Assembly (NCBI GenBank): GCA_037447655.1
Contig: JBBHKE010000765.1
Location: forward strand, 226,898 to 252,558
DNA from: Zygnema cylindricum
Taxonomy: Eukaryota > Streptophyta > Zygnematophyceae > Zygnematales > Zygnemataceae
Reading direction: 5' to 3'
Length of the DNA stretch: 25,661 bases
Shown: positions 1 through 7,983 of the stretch, piece after piece
Position numbering within the stretch: the stretch's first letter is position 1
Layout: each line of letters opens with the position of its first letter
Program-made: the position numbers and the translations under genes
Notes under the pieces: model-generated
Databases searched by the model: none
What the model saw: only the letters and a program-made list of their open reading frames with translations
What the model was told of the DNA's origin: nothing

Positions 1-263
1 TAATGATTCCATTTCAGTTTCACCCACTTACACAGGTTTAGAGTATAAGATTTAAACGTAAGACACCACCTTGACTCGTGTGTTTTTCACAATAAAGTGT
101 TTCCACTTCGATATAACCCCAAGACTAACAGTTTCCCAGTCAGTAAACCCAAATATAATTGATCCTCAGCCGTGATATATCTAATCGAAGGAAATCTGTA
201 CGCTTAAGACACACCGTTACCTCGGGTATCTTAAAGTCCAATACCCGGGTGGTAGATCCCACG
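1..263. repeat. Mirror-repeat arm 1 (reverse, not complement, of 399-661)
   Basis: Reading this segment backwards on the same strand gives 399-661 base for base (position i matches 662-i). I checked the rows 1-60, 61-120, 121-180 and 181-240 completely, plus 241-263; 264 versus 398 is the first mismatch. This is not an inverted repeat, because no complementing is involved. Arm 2 is the natural one: it holds the end of a copia LTR, its PBS and the gag start, and it aligns with two other copies in the window. Arm 1 aligns with nothing in either normal orientation. It reaches base 1, so the true arm may be longer. Reading frames in this arm are meaningless. Confidence 0.95.
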
Positions 264-409
264 CTCCACAGTGAGCTCCACCAAAGCCGGGTGGCAGACA
301 CCTCACTTGTCCCGAAACAATTCCCCACAAGTGCTTCTCGAAAAGCAATCCCTCCATCGTGAACTCCCAATAAGTGAAGTCTGTTCCATCGAACATAGGC
401 ACCCTAGAT
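264..409 (-). pseudogene. gag: Copia A gag, N-terminal fragment
   Basis: On the minus strand this encodes the start of a Ty1/copia Gag, reading GPPSRVPMFDG, then a YWE motif, then WGIVSGQV and PPGFGG. The same landmarks occur in the two copia B gag starts at 11511 and 16885, so the family assignment rests on copies inside this window. Gag is the structural capsid protein of the cytoplasmic virus-like particle. Only about 45 codons remain, because the natural sequence stops at 264 where the mirror arm begins. An ATG-led frame starting at 450 lies within the LTR and PBS and probably does not mark the true start. The downstream gag and pol are outside the window or lost. Confidence 0.75.
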
Positions 410-661
410 GGTGGGCCCATAACCTGAAATTCTATGGGCTCCATTGCCACACAGAATTCGCATGTCTAAAGGAAGCTAATCTATATAGTGCCGACTCCTA
501 GTTAATATAAACCCAAATGACTGACCCTTTGACAATCAGAACCCCAATATAGCTTCACCTTTGTGAAATAACACTTTTTGTGTGCTCAGTTCCACCACAG
601 AATGCAAATTTAGAATATGAGATTTGGACACATTCACCCACTTTGACTTTACCTTAGTAAT
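399..661. repeat. Mirror-repeat arm 2 (natural copia A LTR/PBS/gag sequence)
   Basis: This arm is mirrored exactly in 1-263. It covers the last 237 bp of the copia A LTR (425-661), the PBS (410-424) and the first gag codons. It is the original, since LTR B carries related sequence in the same order. The spacer between arms (264-398) is ordinary copia gag. Confidence 0.95.
410..424 (-). promoter_or_regulatory. Copia A primer-binding site (half-tRNA iMet type)
   Basis: Minus strand GGTTATGGGCCCACC lies immediately after the LTR terminal CA (426-425). It is complementary over 15 nt to the anticodon arm of plant initiator-Met tRNA as I remember it. Drosophila copia and yeast Ty5 are known to prime from an iMet tRNA fragment annealing at the same internal position. 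The ACC end fits the plant rather than the animal tRNA. Confidence 0.75.
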
Positions 662-1772
662 GCAGCCACCCTAGCAGGCAAACACTCTGACCAACTACAC
701 CCCTTTGTAGCCTGGACTCCCCTGAGTCCGCAACAACAAGAATCACTGAAATTGGTCAACTGAATTGATAGTTATGGCTGGCCAAAGTTTGCCATTTATA
801 CATGGTGCTCTCTAGGAGAGGCAGCTACCTACCAGAAATATTCTAAGTCCTAAACTCCTCTCTAAACCCTCTAGTACAGAGGTACGGACCAATCAAATTA
901 CTGTATAGTACATAAAGGTACGGGTGCCGGTGTACCTTTCGTACAGCCATCGTACGACATGGGTAAAAAGGTCAACACATGTCCCATCGCGATTGGCTCT
1001 TATAATCGCCGGAATTCCTGCTTCCAAATCTTATCCCTCCACGTGGCGCCAGGTCATGCCACGTCAAAAAAACGGTACTGTACAAAAAGTACAGGTGCCG
1101 GAGTACTTTATGTACGGACATTGTACGATGATGTTATAATGTGACATTTGTCACATCCGGATTTGTTATGTTGCTTGCTGGAGATTCTGCAACCTGTATA
1201 ATGTCGCCACGTGTCATTCAGAGTGGTGACGTCCGCAAACGCCAAAAAACGTGTTCCGCGATCTCGGCATTTATCCCGGCCGTCCGATTAAACCGGCATT
1301 CAATTTTAGCCATCGAAAATTGGTGCGCGGTATTTGTTTTGATAGCAAAAACAAATGCGCGGTATCTATTCCGTCATCGTATGGTACTCCGTACTAAGTC
1401 AAACTGTATCTATGTACTAAGTATCTATTTCCCCGTTAAACGAATTAATCTACGTGTAACTATTTAGATATTTATCAAACGTAATGTATTGTAACACTAG
1501 TTCTAGACTTAACAGTTAAAAGCTGGCGGCTACAGAGGTTTGACAAACGCCAGGTACTTAGATCGATTCCTCGGTTGGTCATGTATATTTTGGTAAATCT
1601 ACCTAATCCACCCCTTGTCTTCTCTAGAGAGTTTAGGAAGCCATGGCTCTAGCTTCTACCCAGCCTTCAGTGACTACAACAAGTGTGGGGGCTTGGAGAA
1701 GGGGGTCAGAGGCAGACTGCCTCTACTCTTTTTCTATCTAGTAAAGACCTAGAAAATACCCAAATTTCAACA
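425..1772 (-). repeat. Copia A 5' LTR
   Basis: On the minus strand the LTR starts TGTTGAAATT at 1772 and ends TTTCA at 425, directly followed by the PBS (1348 bp). It is related along its length to LTR B (15836-16869): shared start, shared ACTTGTTGT and GTCACTGAA near the 5' end, shared CATGACCTGGC box, shared pre-PBS region. It is longer than LTR B, partly through an internal duplication (around 904-960 and 1075-1135). A TATAAAT near 796 is a possible core promoter. At 1773 it abuts copia E integrase sequence, so A inserted into E; the other end is outside the window, so no target duplication can be tested. Confidence 0.8.
904..1135. repeat. Internal duplicated palindromic boxes in LTR A
   Basis: Two related segments (about 904-960 and 1075-1135, offset about 171 bp) each hold an interrupted palindrome around a GGTGCCGG-like core. 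The first is AAAGGTAC (914-921) and GTACCTTT (932-939); the second is AAAGTAC (1086-1092) and GTACTTT (1103-1109). Both have a 10-nt spacer and are followed by further GTAC-containing boxes. A related box occurs in LTR B near 16514-16535. Confidence 0.6.
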
Positions 1773-3122
1773 GTATGGGGGCCATCTAGGTATCTATATG
1801 TGGGAGGTGCTAAGTTTATGCTTACCTTTACAAATGACTATACTAGACTTACTATAGTATATATTTTGAAAAGTAAGGATGACGTATTTTCATAATTTAA
1901 GGAGTATAAGGTTTGGGTTGAAAATCTGCATGAGAGAAAGATAGCGAGATTAAGATCTGATAATGGAAGGGAGTACATTTCTAATGAGTTTAAAATTCCT
2001 AAATTTGCATGGAATCTCACGTCAGCTAACCGTTCCTTATTCTCTGGAACAAAACGGTATTTCAGAGAGGATGAATAAGACCATATCAGAGTGTGCTAGG
2101 ACAATGATGGTTATATGGACATAGATTTTAAATTTTGGGGAGAGGCTATGAATTGTGCAGCTTATTTTAAAAATAGGCTAGAAACAAGGGCAATAAAGGA
2201 TAAAACTTCTTATGATATGTGGATAGGACACAAACCGGATGTAAGTCACTTCAAAGTTTTTGGAAGTAAGATATTCATGCTAGATAATGATCCACAAAAA
2301 TAGAAATTAGAGCCAAAAGGCATACCAGGGATATTTCTAGGGTATGATTATCATGCCAAGGGTTATAAAGTATATGACATTAAGAGAAATAGAGTTGTGG
2401 TAGCCAAAAACATCATAGTGAAGGATGAGGAAAAATGAGTAGATGTATTTAGTCAGCGTACGGATGAAAAGAAAGATGGAGGTGTTAATTATATATTTTT
2501 AGAGGAAAATCCTATGTTTTTTAAAGAAAAATATAGAAAACGCGTCTACATCAACTCAAAGTGACTTGCAATAATCATCTTCTCCACTACAAACAGCAAG
2601 TGTTATGCCTGAAAGAGTTGCAGACTCTCCTCTACCTCAAGTCGAAATTGAATCACAAGAAGAATCACATGTATCAAGGAGGAGGACCCAACCATCTATA
2701 CCAGTGACAGAATTTCCAGGTGGAGTGAGGCGAAGTGCCCGACTTAGGGGAGAAAATGGAGCCTTTGCTCACTCAGCAAACATCATAGTGAAGGATGAGG
2801 GAAAAGAAGTAGATGTATTTAGTCAGTGTATAGATGAAAAGAAAGATCGAAGTGTTAATTATATCGTTTTTTGAGGAAAATCCCATGTTTTCCAAAAAAA
2901 ATATCTAAAACGCATCAACATCAACTCAAAGTGACTTGCAATCATCTTCTCTACCAAAAACATCAAGTGTTATGCTTGAAAGAGTTGCACACTCTCCTTT
3001 ACCTCAAGCTAAAACTGAATCACAAAGAATCACATGTTTCAAAGAGGAGGACCCAACCATCTATATTAGCGACAGAATTTAAAGGTGGAGTTAGGCGATG
3101 TGCACGACTCAGGGGAGAATAT
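1773..3122 (+). pseudogene. pol: Copia E integrase remnant
   Basis: This is the integrase core and following linker of a Ty1/copia Pol, which would insert the cDNA into the nucleus genome. The first readable stretch is WGPSRYLYVGGAKFM (from about 1776), then RSDNGREYIS holding the second catalytic Asp (about 1955), then, after a frameshift, LEQNGISERMNKT with the catalytic Glu (about 2050). The C-terminal region follows (FWGEAMNCAAYFKNR, HKPDVSHFKVFGS, GYKVYDI). It is broken by stops (for example near 1893 and 2300) and frameshifts. Protease and the integrase N-terminus were cut off by insertion of A; RT and RNase H are missing because the sequence jumps to LTR B at about 3123-3127. A 370-bp duplication lies inside. 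Confidence 0.85.
2409..3122 (+). repeat. 370-bp tandem duplication in copia E
   Basis: The segment beginning AACATCATAGTGAAGGATGA at 2409 starts again at 2779. Copy 1 is 2409-2778 and copy 2 is 2779 to about 3122, where it is cut by the junction to LTR B. Copies share the linker after the integrase (TCACATGT, GGACCCAACCATCTAT, GGTGGAGT) but differ by scattered substitutions and small indels, so the duplication is old. Confidence 0.85.
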
Positions 3123-3126
3123 ATAG

Positions 3127-3249
3127 TTTGTTTAAAAATATCGCGCAAGTATTTATAACGGCTTAGATTGCATTTCGAGTTAAATCCAACGGCGCACATC
3201 ATCGCCAGAATTCAGGAATGGTCACTTTGGCATTTAGTGACGTGGCATG
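3127..3249 (+). repeat. Copia B 5' LTR, left fragment
   Basis: This aligns with 16267-16399 of the B 3' LTR (TTTGTTT, GCGCAAGTATTTATAAC, GGAATGGTCACTTTGGCATT). The first ~431 bp of the LTR are missing and the left edge joins copia E directly. It is interrupted at 3249 by the gypsy element and resumes at 11034; the two parts rebuild one collinear LTR stretch. Confidence 0.85.
3245..3249. repeat. Gypsy target-site duplication, left copy
   Basis: GCATG stands directly before the LTR terminus TGTAACAG; the identical pentamer follows the other LTR at 11029-11033. Five bp is usual for Ty3/gypsy integrases. The paralogous unfilled site in LTR B (about 16395-16399) has a single GCATG. Confidence 0.95.
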
Positions 3250-4216
3250 TGTAACAGGATCTCCTACCTCTCAGAAAATCCCATTACTACAAACAATTCC
3301 AACCACACATTCCACACATTGGAAAATACACATCCACATTGGAAAACACTCACATAAGGATAACTTTAAATTAGAAGAAGCTTCTGTCCACATAACATTA
3401 GCTTGGTCTCTTGCCCTCGTGGCTCAACCCTTCAATTTAAAGTGTTTCCTCTACTCTCCACTCTTAATAATTCTATCTCTTAACTACTAAAACACTATTT
3501 AATTAGTAAGAGATTTCAATGCAAAAATGCCTTTTCTCCAATTTGGTATTAATCGCTCAGGACCAAGATCAGCTGGAATTTCCACAAACTTTTCCAAAGG
3601 AAAAGATGTCTACTCTCCTCTTACACTTCACTATTTATCCATCATCGCCCTGGACTCGCCAGGCCAGAGTCAACGCTCCGTTTTAACAGGCTTTTACCTG
3701 GGCCAATCATTGATCAGCAAAGACTCAGACTGACCAATGCAAAAACGTGCGAAATCTCTTACTAACTACTTAGCGCTTTACTAACCAATCAAACGTTACG
3801 TTTCACTACGTAACATTTACGTGCAAAATTGCGCGCCAAACGAAACGCGACTTCGCACGATCGTGCATAACAAATTTCGCACGCGAAACTTCCTACGAAA
3901 TTCCCTTAAGTGAAAGTGACGTTTCGTACCAAAATTTGTACGAAACGAAGTACCGTGCATACTAAACGTTTCATTAGAACTTTATGAAACGTACGCGCGT
4001 AATTTCGGTACTAATTTGACCCTTAACCCGTTTCAATGATACCCACTTGTTATTTAGACCCCACGCTGTCACCTAAATACACCCATCGCTATAACTTTTA
4101 AAATATAACTCCAAATAGCGTGATTCTTTTGCGGGCGTCTACCAAATTTAGTACTCTATAATCATAACACCTAAATACCCCTTTATAAACAAGTTCGATC
4201 CGCTATTGCTGTTACA
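3250..4216 (-). repeat. Gypsy 3' LTR
   Basis: 967 bp, same length as the 5' LTR and with no differences noticed on side-by-side reading. Starts and ends with the 8-bp inverted termini. The U3 part (about 3790-3995) holds six CGTTTC/GAAACG hexamers, a 10-bp inverted repeat (3920-3929 with 3938-3947) and the palindrome GCACGATCGTGC (3855-3866). Confidence 0.97.
3799..3991. promoter_or_regulatory. CGTTTC/GAAACG cluster in gypsy U3
   Basis: Six copies of the hexamer or its complement in about 190 bp, two of them forming a perfect hairpin CGTTTCGTAC / GTACGAAACG with an 8-nt loop. A CG-rich, dyad-rich block upstream of the transcribed part of an LTR is a reasonable place for an enhancer. The function is inferred only. 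The same block recurs in the 5' LTR, 6812 bp further on. Confidence 0.45.
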
Positions 4217-4230
4217 TCATCCCCTCCTTA
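4217..4230 (-). promoter_or_regulatory. Gypsy polypurine tract
   Basis: Minus strand AAGGAGGGGATGA directly precedes the 3' LTR start TGTAACAG. A purine tract at this place primes plus-strand cDNA synthesis in LTR retrotransposons. It lies about 35 nt after the pol stop. Confidence 0.85.
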
Positions 4231-4264
4231 TTTTTAACTGACCTCAGTTAAACACATTTAATTC

Positions 4265-5615
4265 TCAAGACGGGACTTCTATATTATTATCCCTCCAATA
4301 CCTTTGTAAAAACTCAGAATTTTTATCCTCTAAAGTCAACTCATCTTCAGGCCTTCCTAGATAATGCACTTGCCAGAATATAGTATCACCAACCTTGAAC
4401 CGTTGACCAACCCAATCTATTACCCATCTGTGGACTTCAGGTTCTATAATTATTGAGGGATCCAATTCCAGTTCTCTTTCTGTTGGTCGAAGATTCGCTG
4501 GTTTCAGTTGGCTGATGTGTATCACTGGATGAATTTTTGTTGAAGGCGGAAAATCCAATTTGGCAGCAACTGACGATATCATCTCGATTACAGTAAATGG
4601 TCCAATGTACTTAGGGGCAAATTTCCCCGTAGGATCCGATTGTCCCTCAATCTTGCACCTGTAATGAGTTGTAGAAAGCCAAACCTTGTCACCTGTGCGT
4701 AACACCCAATCACCCCGTTTACGGTTAGCATTTAATTCTTGCCTCCTTTGTGCCTCCACTAATGAATCCCGGACAGTTTTCCAAATTGTTTGAACGTATT
4801 CCCAAAACTCTGTTCCAGAACCCCTATTCTCTTGAGTGACCCCTGTTATTAAGTCCAATGCTTCTCTAGGTTGGTATCCGTATGCAACCTTAAATGGCGA
4901 GAATCCTGTACTAGCATGTTTACATGAATTGTATGCAAATTCCATTAATGGCAGTTTAGATTCCCATGTGTTCTGAACTCCACTGCAAACAGTCCTGAGC
5001 ATTTCCTCTAGTGTACGATTCATCCTTTCTGTCTGTCCATCTGTCTGAGGATGATAAGCAGTACTCATCTTCAATTCAGTGCCTAAGTTTTGCTGCAATT
5101 CTTTCCAAAATGCAGATGTAAATTTAGAATCTCTATCACTGACTATAGACAGGGGAACTCCATGATGTCTGACCACGTTGTCAAAATATAACTTTGCAAT
5201 ATCTACAACTGAATGAGTAGTTTTACAAGGGATAAAGATTGCCATTTTACTGAACCTATCGACTACGACCATGATACTGTCATTTCTTCTAGATGTAGCT
5301 GGTAACCTGACAATAAAATCCATACTGACAGATTCCCATGGTTTTTCGGGGATATCTAAAGGTTTTAAGAGACCTCTAGGTTTCTGGTTACTAGGTTTAC
5401 TCTGTTGGCAAGGGACACAACTTTCCACGTGTCTCGACACCTCCTTTGCCATCCCTGGCCAAAACAATCTACTCTGCAACCGACTAAGAGTTTTATCTCG
5501 ACCAAGATGTCCTAAATGCTCATGGGCTTCCTGTAAAAGTTGTTTTCTCAAGTCTCCCATTTCAGGAATGCATAACCTATCCCCTGTTCGCAAATACAGT
5601 AAACCTCTTCTATTC
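4265..5615 (-). CDS. pol: Gypsy pol, part 3: integrase with chromodomain-like tail
   Basis: Integrase inserts the cDNA into chromatin. Residue numbers count from the Met at 5593. An HHCC zinc module is at about 24-62 (HEHLGH, then C59 and C62). The catalytic triad is D92 (MDFI), D153 (SDRDSKF) and E189 (GQTERMNR), with the 35-residue D-E spacing expected. A GPY/F-type module follows (KYIGPFTVIEM). The last ~60 residues (HYLGRPEDELTLEDKN, then FLQRYWRDN) resemble a diverged chromodomain, which in chromoviruses guides integration to marked chromatin. The reading frame is shifted relative to the upstream pol segment near 5602-5615. It ends at a TGA or similar stop at 4265, about 50 nt before the LTR. 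Confidence 0.93.
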
Positions 5616-5859
5616 TAAAGTTTTTGACATGCCTCTCATTCAGTGGGTCAGAATTCCCTCCCGAAATATTCTTGCAAATCACAACAAAATAAGGATCTTT
5701 ATCATAACCATATCTAACTGTATCTAAAAACAATTCATCTTGAACCATAACACTTATTTCAAAACATCTACTTAAAGGATCTGCAACTACATTTGTCTTC
5801 CCAGGAATATGTTTGACATTAAATTTGAAATATGCTAATTTTTGCATCCACCTAACCTG
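5548..5859 (-). CDS. pol: Gypsy pol, part 2: RNase H tail and linker to integrase
   Basis: This continues the protease-RT frame directly after the single stop at 5860-5862, beginning QVRWMQKLAY and running through KHIPGKTNVVADPLSR. In gypsy RNase H that motif carries the last catalytic Asp, so the stop would remove it. The segment then covers the poorly conserved linker toward the integrase zinc domain. At about 5602-5615 the meaningful frame changes to that of the integrase, and this frame runs into a stop at 5548 without meaning. A single-base loss in this interval explains the change. Whether stop and shift are real mutations or sequencing errors cannot be told here. Confidence 0.85.
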   Translation of the reverse strand, partial: QVRWMQKLAYFKFNVKHIPGKTNVVADPLSRCFEISVMVQDELFLDTVRYGYDKDPYFVVICKNISGGNSDPLNERHVKNFRIEEVYCICEQGIGYAFLKWET

Positions 5860-7976
5860 TCAGCCAGTCATAATCTGTGCATCACTTAATCTTTGCAAAT
5901 AAGAAAGTGCTTTATTATCACAGTGAACTGTAAATTCTTTATTATGCAAATAACATCGCCATTTCACCAATGCATGTACAATTGCAAGTAATTCTTTTTC
6001 TTGTGCTGTATAGTTCTTTTCAGCATCATTGAATTTTCTGGACTCAAAAGCAATTGGATGAAAGTGTTTGCCGACTTTTTGACTTATGACTGCACCTAGA
6101 CCTTTGTCAGATGCATCTGTAGTGATCAGAACTTCAAATTCTCCAGCAGGGTCAGGATACACCAGTGTAGGGGCAGAGGTCAACTTCCCTTTTAGTTCCT
6201 CGAATGCTCTCTCTTGATCAGCTCCCCACACAAACGTCTCTTTTTCCCGAAGTAAATCCGTCAACGGTGCAGCGATCATACTGAAGTTCTTTATAAATTT
6301 CCTGTAGTAAGTGGCCAATCCCAAAAACGATCTAACTTCTGTGACATTAGTAGGTTGTTTCCAGTTTTGGATTGCTAAAATTTTGGATGGGTCTGTTTTA
6401 ACACCTTCCCCACTAACTATATGTCCCAAAAATAATTGTTCACTTTTAAGAAAACTAGATTTTGACAATTTTCCATATAATTTTCTTTCTCTTAACCTTT
6501 CCAACACTCTTTTTAAATGAATTACATGTTGTTCTTTAGATTCACTATAGACTAAAATATCGTCTATAAACACTTGGACAAACTCATCTATGTAATCTGA
6601 AAAGGTTTGGTTCATTAATCTTTGGTAAGTAGGCGGTGCATTCGTTAAGCCGAATGGCATCACGATCCATTCAAAATGACCCACTCTAGTTCTGAAAGCA
6701 GTTTTATCAACATCCTCAATTCTAATTGGCACCTGATTAAAGCCACTACGCAGGTCAATCAACGAAAATACTTTAGCACCTTTTAAACGATCTATCAAAT
6801 CAGAAATTAAAGGTAACGGATACTTATCCTTCACCGTAATCTTGTTCAGACTACGATAATCGACGCACATTCTCAACGTTCCGTCCTTCTTTTTGACGAA
6901 AAGAACTGGTGCTCCGTACGGTGATTTGCTGGGTTGAATATGTCCTTTCTCTAGGAGTTCTTTGATCTGTTTCTTTAACTCCTCTTGCTCAAAGAAACTG
7001 TGCTTATAAATTCCTGTGACAGGAGGGTTACATCCAGGTTCCAAGTTAATAACATGTTCTACATCTCGGGAAGGTGGCCTTCCTGAGGGTAAATCACTTG
7101 GAAAAACATCCCGGAATTCAAAAATCAAATCCTTAATAGTAGCATCAGGTGTATTAATGTCAGTTACAAAATCATATTTTTGTTTTTCAAGATTTTTAGT
7201 GGTGTCTGATTCAGGAATAACATGAATGTTAGTGTTTTCTCCCCCCCCTTCATCAGTAACTGCCTCAGTTACTAATAACAAGAAAGCATGATTTGTTTTA
7301 TCTTTTAAATGCTTTTTAAATTGTTTAGCGGAAATCAAACCTTCTACTCCCAATCTGGTTATGTTATTTATATGATTCCTATGCAATTTCTTAGGAGATA
7401 ATGCTTGCAAAACCTTCCAACCGTTTTCAGACTTCACTTTTAAGGTATTAATTTCCCAATTAATTTGAGGATTATGTTCTGTTAACCAAGGCTTTCCCAG
7501 AATTAGTTCTTCACTTCCCAAATTCATTATTTCACACACAACTTTCATTTTATGACCCTGGATATCAACTTCTATCGTGTCAGTTTGTAAGTCTAATGTG
7601 GACTTATTACCATTTGCCACTTGAACATGTAAAGGCTTTTCCCTTATGACAGTAGGAATTTTATTTTCCTCTACAAACTTATGTGAAATAAAATTATGTG
7701 TGGCACCTGAATCAACCATTACTTTCAACGGCTTTCCTTCCACTAATGACTCGAATCTAATCAAACTGTGTCTGGTGTCGTCATTACTTAGCTGTCCTAA
7801 CATAGGTCTGTTGTTGAGAATTTTACCAGAAGGATTCTTTAAACTATGCAGTGTAGTGAGAATCATAATAAATTCAGCTATCCTAACTTTTCCATTCATT
7901 AATTTGCCCTCCAAAGTTAACTCTTTAACTTCTGGATCCAGTTGACTAAACTGAGGACTTTCAGTTAGTCCTTTCC
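5860..7976 (-). CDS. pol: Gypsy pol, part 1: protease, reverse transcriptase, RNase H
   Basis: Residues count from 7914, an in-frame TTG; the open frame extends upstream past the gag stop, and translation most likely enters by -1 frameshift at 7977-7983, not by initiation. Domains: aspartic protease with DSGATHNF (68-75); RT about 310-490 with the [15 protein letters not shown] and MPFGLTNAP motifs and the catalytic FIDD (449-452); RNase H from TTDASDKG (D600) with E640 and D666. It copies the element RNA into cDNA inside the particle. It ends at an in-frame TGA (5860-5862), where homologues keep an Arg-Gln context; frame and similarity continue after it. Otherwise this 684-residue stretch is open. 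Confidence 0.95.
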
Positions 7977-7983
7977 GTTTCCC
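7954..7983 (-). promoter_or_regulatory. Probable -1 ribosomal frameshift signal between gag and pol
   Basis: On the minus strand GGGAAAC (7983-7977) is read in the gag frame as G GGA AAC, a canonical X XXY YYZ slippery heptamer. Four nt later a hairpin, AGGACT (7972-7967) with AGTCCT (7959-7954) and a 7-nt loop, spans the gag stop at 7965-7967. The pol frame is exactly -1 relative to gag and is open through this site. Slipping would give a Gag-Pol fusion. The signal is seen; its activity is inferred. Confidence 0.75.

Noticed and set aside
140-370. Coding frames within 1-263
   Set aside because: This segment is a reversed, non-complemented copy of LTR/PBS sequence, so translations of it have no meaning.
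3527-3733. 68-codon plus-strand frame present in both gypsy LTRs (also 10339-10545)
   Set aside because: Antisense to the element and without a recognisable domain; its identity in both LTRs only reflects LTR identity.
5271-5618. 115-codon plus-strand frame
   Set aside because: Lies opposite the integrase, whose motifs on the minus strand are unmistakable; it is a shadow frame.
7943-7972. H-type pseudoknot downstream of GGGAAAC
   Set aside because: The hairpin loop AACTG can pair with CAGTT right after the stem, but no nucleotides are left to cross the stem, so the fold is sterically unlikely; only the hairpin is kept.
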